Below are positions 6,212 through 8,560 of a stretch of 8,560 nucleotides of DNA, one piece after another (positions within the stretch are counted from its first letter, which is position 1; each line of letters opens with the position of its first letter). The stretch spans positions 1 through 8,560 of the forward strand of contig JAESUF010000226.1 in assembly GCA_016763215.1 (NCBI GenBank), given 5' to 3'. The DNA comes from Flavobacteriaceae bacterium. Its GTDB lineage: Bacteria; Bacteroidota; Bacteroidia; Flavobacteriales; Flavobacteriaceae. The translations under genes were made by a program, and so were the position numbers. The notes under the pieces were generated by a model, which searched no databases, was not told the origin of the DNA, and saw only the letters and a list, made by a program, of their open reading frames with translations.

Positions 6212-7558
6212 TTAATTTGTTAGAATAGTTCCCTCGATTTTTGAGTACCATTTAGCAACTGAGTTTTCGGCAGGTTTTCCCTTAATTTCAAAATCACTGT
6301 TATTCCATTGCCAAATATAGGTTCCGGCAAACCAGTCTTTGTTCCATAATTGAAGGTATAGAGCTTCAAAAGCTAAATATTGAGTTTTTTCTGATTTCTT
6401 TTGATAGAATTGACTAAAAACAGATCCCCATTCCCATGGTTTCTTAGTAGCACTGGCATCGGGTCTATAGCCAACTTCAGTAAATAATATTTTCTTTTGA
6501 TGTTTCTCTGACAATGATTTTAAAGTATCAACATGTGATTTCCAACCCTCTAGAATGGACTCTAAATCTGGGTTCGATTCTTCAGTTAAGGGGAAATATC
6601 CTTGAATTCCAATATAATCTAGTTCGTCCCAAAAACCGACATCATTGAATTCACCATCCCAATTGGCAGCGTAGGTTAGTTTCCCGCTATAAATAGATTT
6701 GATTTCTTTAATCAGTTCTTTCCATTTCTTAGGTTGATGTTTTATTGAGCTTCGAAGCTCTGTACCAATGCAGTATAGTTCTGTCTGTGTTTTTTCTGCC
6801 ATCATTGCATAGTGCAACATTGTTTTTTTATACGACTCAAACCAAGTATTCCAATCTTCTTCATTCTCGAAATTGATGTTTGAACGCCAGCCTGAAGACA
6901 TCCATAAATGTGGTTTTAATTGTACTCGTATGTTTTGAGTATGTAAATTCTGAATACCTTTTATGAATGCTGAGTCTCTACGAGACCAGACTCCCAATTC
7001 TTTGATTGTACGAATCTCTTTTGTCGTTTCACTTTCCTGGTAGAAATAAGGTAGAATTTGTACCCATTCAATATTCGTTTTAATCAATTCGGTATAAGTT
7101 GTTCTATTGCTTCTGCCAAAGTCATAAACACTCATACCTCTATGCTTACCATCAATACTGAACAAATTTTGAATAGTATCTGATGTATTCTCTACAGTTG
7201 CATCCCATTGATAATCAAACTGTTCATTATTGTTATTGTATAGAATTAACTTTAAAGTGATAACAATAAGAAGAATAGGGGTTATAAGTCTAAAAAAGAG
7301 CTGTTTAATCGCGGTTTTAATCCCTTTCTTTTTATAAACTCGAATGAAGTATCTTGAAGTTAAAAAAAACAAATAGAAGAGTATAAAAATAGCGTGTACC
7401 AATAACAAGCCAGTAGTACTAGAAATTATTTGCACATAGCTGTCCCACAAATCCTCAAAACTAATTCTAGGGTTCAATAGATTTAATAGAAATAGCGCGA
7501 AGGTAAAAATCCACGTAAACAAGTATACTTTTAGAAAAGTGACGCTTTCTTTCTTCAA
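6212..7558 (-). CDS. Membrane-anchored GH113-like glycoside hydrolase
   Basis: A 448-residue protein with three N-terminal hydrophobic segments (about 11-30, 48-68, 90-106) and a TIM-barrel domain from about 135 to 445. The barrel resembles glycoside hydrolase family 113, known for beta-1,4-mannanases. IGTEL places the acid/base Glu at 267 and FTEVGYRP the nucleophile Glu at 361, the retaining pair expected for clan GH-A; NIEWVQILPY, LKPHLWM, NWDGEF, DYIGIQGYFPL and GTYIWQWNN mark other barrel strands. The charged loop between helices 2 and 3 (RVYKKKGIKTAIKQ) fits the cytoplasm, so the barrel should be periplasmic. The first possible codon is TTG at 7556-7558; a stop lies 14 codons upstream and no in-frame ATG occurs before Met142, which would discard all helices. 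Substrate is unproven. It lies 78 bases after the MscS-like gene on the same strand. Confidence 0.82.
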   Translation of the reverse strand: MKKESVTFLKVYLFTWIFTFALFLLNLLNPRISFEDLWDSYVQIISSTTGLLLVHAIFILFYLFFLTSRYFIRVYKKKGIKTAIKQLFFRLITPILLIVITLKLILYNNNNEQFDYQWDATVENTSDTIQNLFSIDGKHRGMSVYDFGRSNRTTYTELIKTNIEWVQILPYFYQESETTKEIRTIKELGVWSRRDSAFIKGIQNLHTQNIRVQLKPHLWMSSGWRSNINFENEEDWNTWFESYKKTMLHYAMMAEKTQTELYCIGTELRSSIKHQPKKWKELIKEIKSIYSGKLTYAANWDGEFNDVGFWDELDYIGIQGYFPLTEESNPDLESILEGWKSHVDTLKSLSEKHQKKILFTEVGYRPDASATKKPWEWGSVFSQFYQKKSEKTQYLAFEALYLQLWNKDWFAGTYIWQWNNSDFEIKGKPAENSVAKWYSKIEGTILTN

Positions 7559-7636
7559 ACGAATTGGAATTGTTTTTATGATGTTTACAAAAGTGAAAAG
7601 TTACGTTTCCTTTTTGAAATAACGATTGATTTCTCT

Positions 7637-8143
7637 TTAGTTGGGTTTGCTTACTTTATTTAAAAACTTTATACCTTTTTGAAGCACTAAAGAATTAGGA
7701 ATACTAATCTCATGATCTTCATCGGTTTTAATCATTACATAAAAGCCTGTTATATCTGTAACTGTTCCTGAAAAATCAAATTCTTTATCTAAAATTTTAA
7801 CCTTGTCGCCAATTTTTAAAGGGTGGTAGAAGAAAATAATAATGCTTGCTGTTAAGCTAGAAAGTAAAGACCATTGTGCAAACAATGCAATTCCTAAAAT
7901 GGCTAGAACAGAAGAAATAAATATGGACAACTCCTTTAAGTCAATTCCAAGAATAATAATAACTGTTACGATAAAAACTAAATAAAATAGAAAATAGAAA
8001 GCATTTAAGACAACCTTTTTCCTATTGGGGTCTAATTCTTTTACCGAAGAGACTTTTTTGGTAATTCTTTTTGTAATTGCCATCAGTATAAATAAAACAA
8101 CAGTAGCACTGGCAATGAGTATTATTTGAGTTTTTAATTCCAT
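7637..8143 (-). CDS. Small MscS-type mechanosensitive ion channel
   Basis: A 168-residue inner-membrane protein of the MscS family, which opens under membrane tension to release solutes during hypo-osmotic shock. Helices lie at about 5-24 and 47-66, and the pore helix region at 72-106 (ISSVLAILGIALFAQWSLLSS) has the small-residue pattern of MscS TM3. It is followed by the beta domain: HPLKIGDKVKI (107-117), GTVTDITGFYVMIKT (126-140) and the closing ISIPNSLVL (146-154). The usual large C-terminal alpha/beta cage is absent: E. coli MscS has 286 residues, this protein ends soon after the beta domain. Such minimal forms are familiar in Bacteroidota, so I treat it as complete. The ATG is preceded by an AT-rich leader and it is the first gene of the minus-strand run. 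Confidence 0.87.
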   Translation of the reverse strand: MELKTQIILIASATVVLFILMAITKRITKKVSSVKELDPNRKKVVLNAFYFLFYLVFIVTVIIILGIDLKELSIFISSVLAILGIALFAQWSLLSSLTASIIIFFYHPLKIGDKVKILDKEFDFSGTVTDITGFYVMIKTDEDHEISIPNSLVLQKGIKFLNKVSKPN

Positions 8144-8168
8144 ATTTTAATTCGAATATTAGCTAGTA

Positions 8169-8176
8169 TAAAGTTA
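8169..8176 (-). promoter_or_regulatory. Possible -7 element for the MscS-like gene
   Basis: On the minus strand the sequence reads TAACTTTA, matching TAnnTTTG at five of six fixed positions. It lies 25 bases before the ATG, a sensible leader length. No TTG is found at the expected -33 distance, so the call is tentative. Confidence 0.25.
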
Positions 8177-8207
8177 TAACATTTATTAGAAATCACTATA
8201 GTTAGGT

Positions 8208-8236
8208 AGGTAGAATTAAAGAATATTTATCTACCT
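8208..8236. repeat. Inverted repeat in the divergent intergenic region
   Basis: AGGTAGA at 8208-8214 is the exact reverse complement of TCTACCT at 8230-8236, with 15 bases between them. It sits in the middle of the 149-base gap between the divergent MscS-like gene and the partial gene at the right edge. A further TAGGTA occurs at 8243-8248. It may be an operator serving one or both genes. Confidence 0.35.
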
Positions 8237-8266
8237 TGTAAATAGGTAATTCATTTCATAATTGTT
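8236..8266 (+). promoter_or_regulatory. Possible promoter of the right-edge gene
   Basis: TTG at 8236-8238 is followed after 20 bases by TAATTGTT at 8259-8266, which matches four of the six fixed positions of TAnnTTTG. The spacing is right and the leader would be about 20 bases. The weak -7 match keeps this tentative. Confidence 0.25.
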
Positions 8267-8292
8267 TAGTCCCCACAACTAAATAGAAAAAA

Positions 8293-8560
8293 ATGAACAA
8301 AGAAGCCCTTATCGTTATTCCTGGATTAGATTCCAAAGAAGTAGGTTTTGCTTTAAACCGCGTTGTTGATAAAATCACCAATCAGCAATCTATCGCTACT
8401 GTAAATAAGATTAGCACTCCAGAAAATCCCAATATGCAAAGTATAGAAGTCACATTTGAGGGGACAGGTGAACAAAAACGCATAGATATTTACGAAGTTT
8501 TTTGGGGAGACATTATTAATAAAAACTACTCTAATGATCTTCCTATTTTTAAGAAAGTTA
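8293..8560 (+). CDS. Unrecognised protein, N-terminal 89 residues, cut by window edge
   Basis: An open frame from ATG at 8293 continues past the end of the window, giving 89 residues and no stop. It begins MNKEALIVIPGLDSKEVGF, continues ALNRVVDKITNQQSIA, and later has IDIYEVFWGDII. The opening hydrophobic strand followed by PGL resembles the first strand and oxyanion-hole region of alpha/beta hydrolases, where IPG or VPG is common, but the nucleophile elbow would lie beyond the window, so no function is assigned. There is no signal peptide or membrane helix in the visible part, so this portion looks cytoplasmic. It is transcribed divergently from the MscS-like gene across 149 bases. The A-rich run just before the ATG fits flavobacterial start sites. 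Confidence 0.7.
   Translation, partial: MNKEALIVIPGLDSKEVGFALNRVVDKITNQQSIATVNKISTPENPNMQSIEVTFEGTGEQKRIDIYEVFWGDIINKNYSNDLPIFKKV

Noticed and set aside
1..8560. tRNA or rRNA genes, CRISPR arrays, insertion sequences or phage genes
   Set aside because: No cloverleaf-like segment, regularly spaced repeats, transposase or integrase frame, or terminal inverted repeats with target duplication were found.

Overview
The window looks like chromosomal DNA from a marine-type member of the Bacteroidota, most likely Flavobacteriia. Three things point there. The DNA is AT-rich with short intergenic gaps. Several gene fronts carry the Bacteroidetes -7 promoter element TAnnTTTG, and the start regions lack strong Shine-Dalgarno sequences. 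The large secreted protein ends in a type IX secretion system (T9SS) type A sorting tail, which is restricted to this phylum. This is inferred from sequence features alone.

Left block (1-2710, + strand): four tightly spaced genes encode a 4HBT acyl-CoA thioesterase, a DEAD-box RNA helicase, a TRIC/UPF0126 membrane protein and a MaoC-type hydratase. The first two are each broken by a single missing base; reading on in the next frame restores a normal family ending in both. They are either young pseudogenes or base-calling/assembly errors. A hairpin at 2684-2703 separates this block from a convergent gene.

Middle block (2729-3943): a four-helix membrane protein of unknown function lies on the minus strand. 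Divergent from it, on the plus strand, is a two-gene unit of a four-helix membrane protein and a 66-residue XRE-family regulator. The regulator pair is preceded by a consensus promoter packed with direct and inverted repeats that look like operators.

Right block (3990-8143, minus strand): a small MscS-type channel, then a membrane-anchored GH113-like glycosidase that appears to start at TTG, then a 714-residue secreted YHYH-domain protein with a T9SS tail. The start codon of the YHYH gene forms the end of a perfect 26-bp palindrome, the most striking non-coding signal in the window. The gaps of about 80 bp would allow one transcript or separate promoters. The GH113-like catalytic domain probably faces the periplasm and the YHYH protein the cell surface, so both act on the envelope side, but a shared pathway is not shown.

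Right edge (8293-8560, + strand): the first 89 codons of an unrecognised gene that runs off the window. No tRNA, rRNA, CRISPR array, insertion sequence or phage gene was seen, and no stretch over 300 bases lacks a gene. I do not see clear evidence for a new defence or mobile system; the regulator pair with its operator-like leader and the start-codon palindrome are the best leads.
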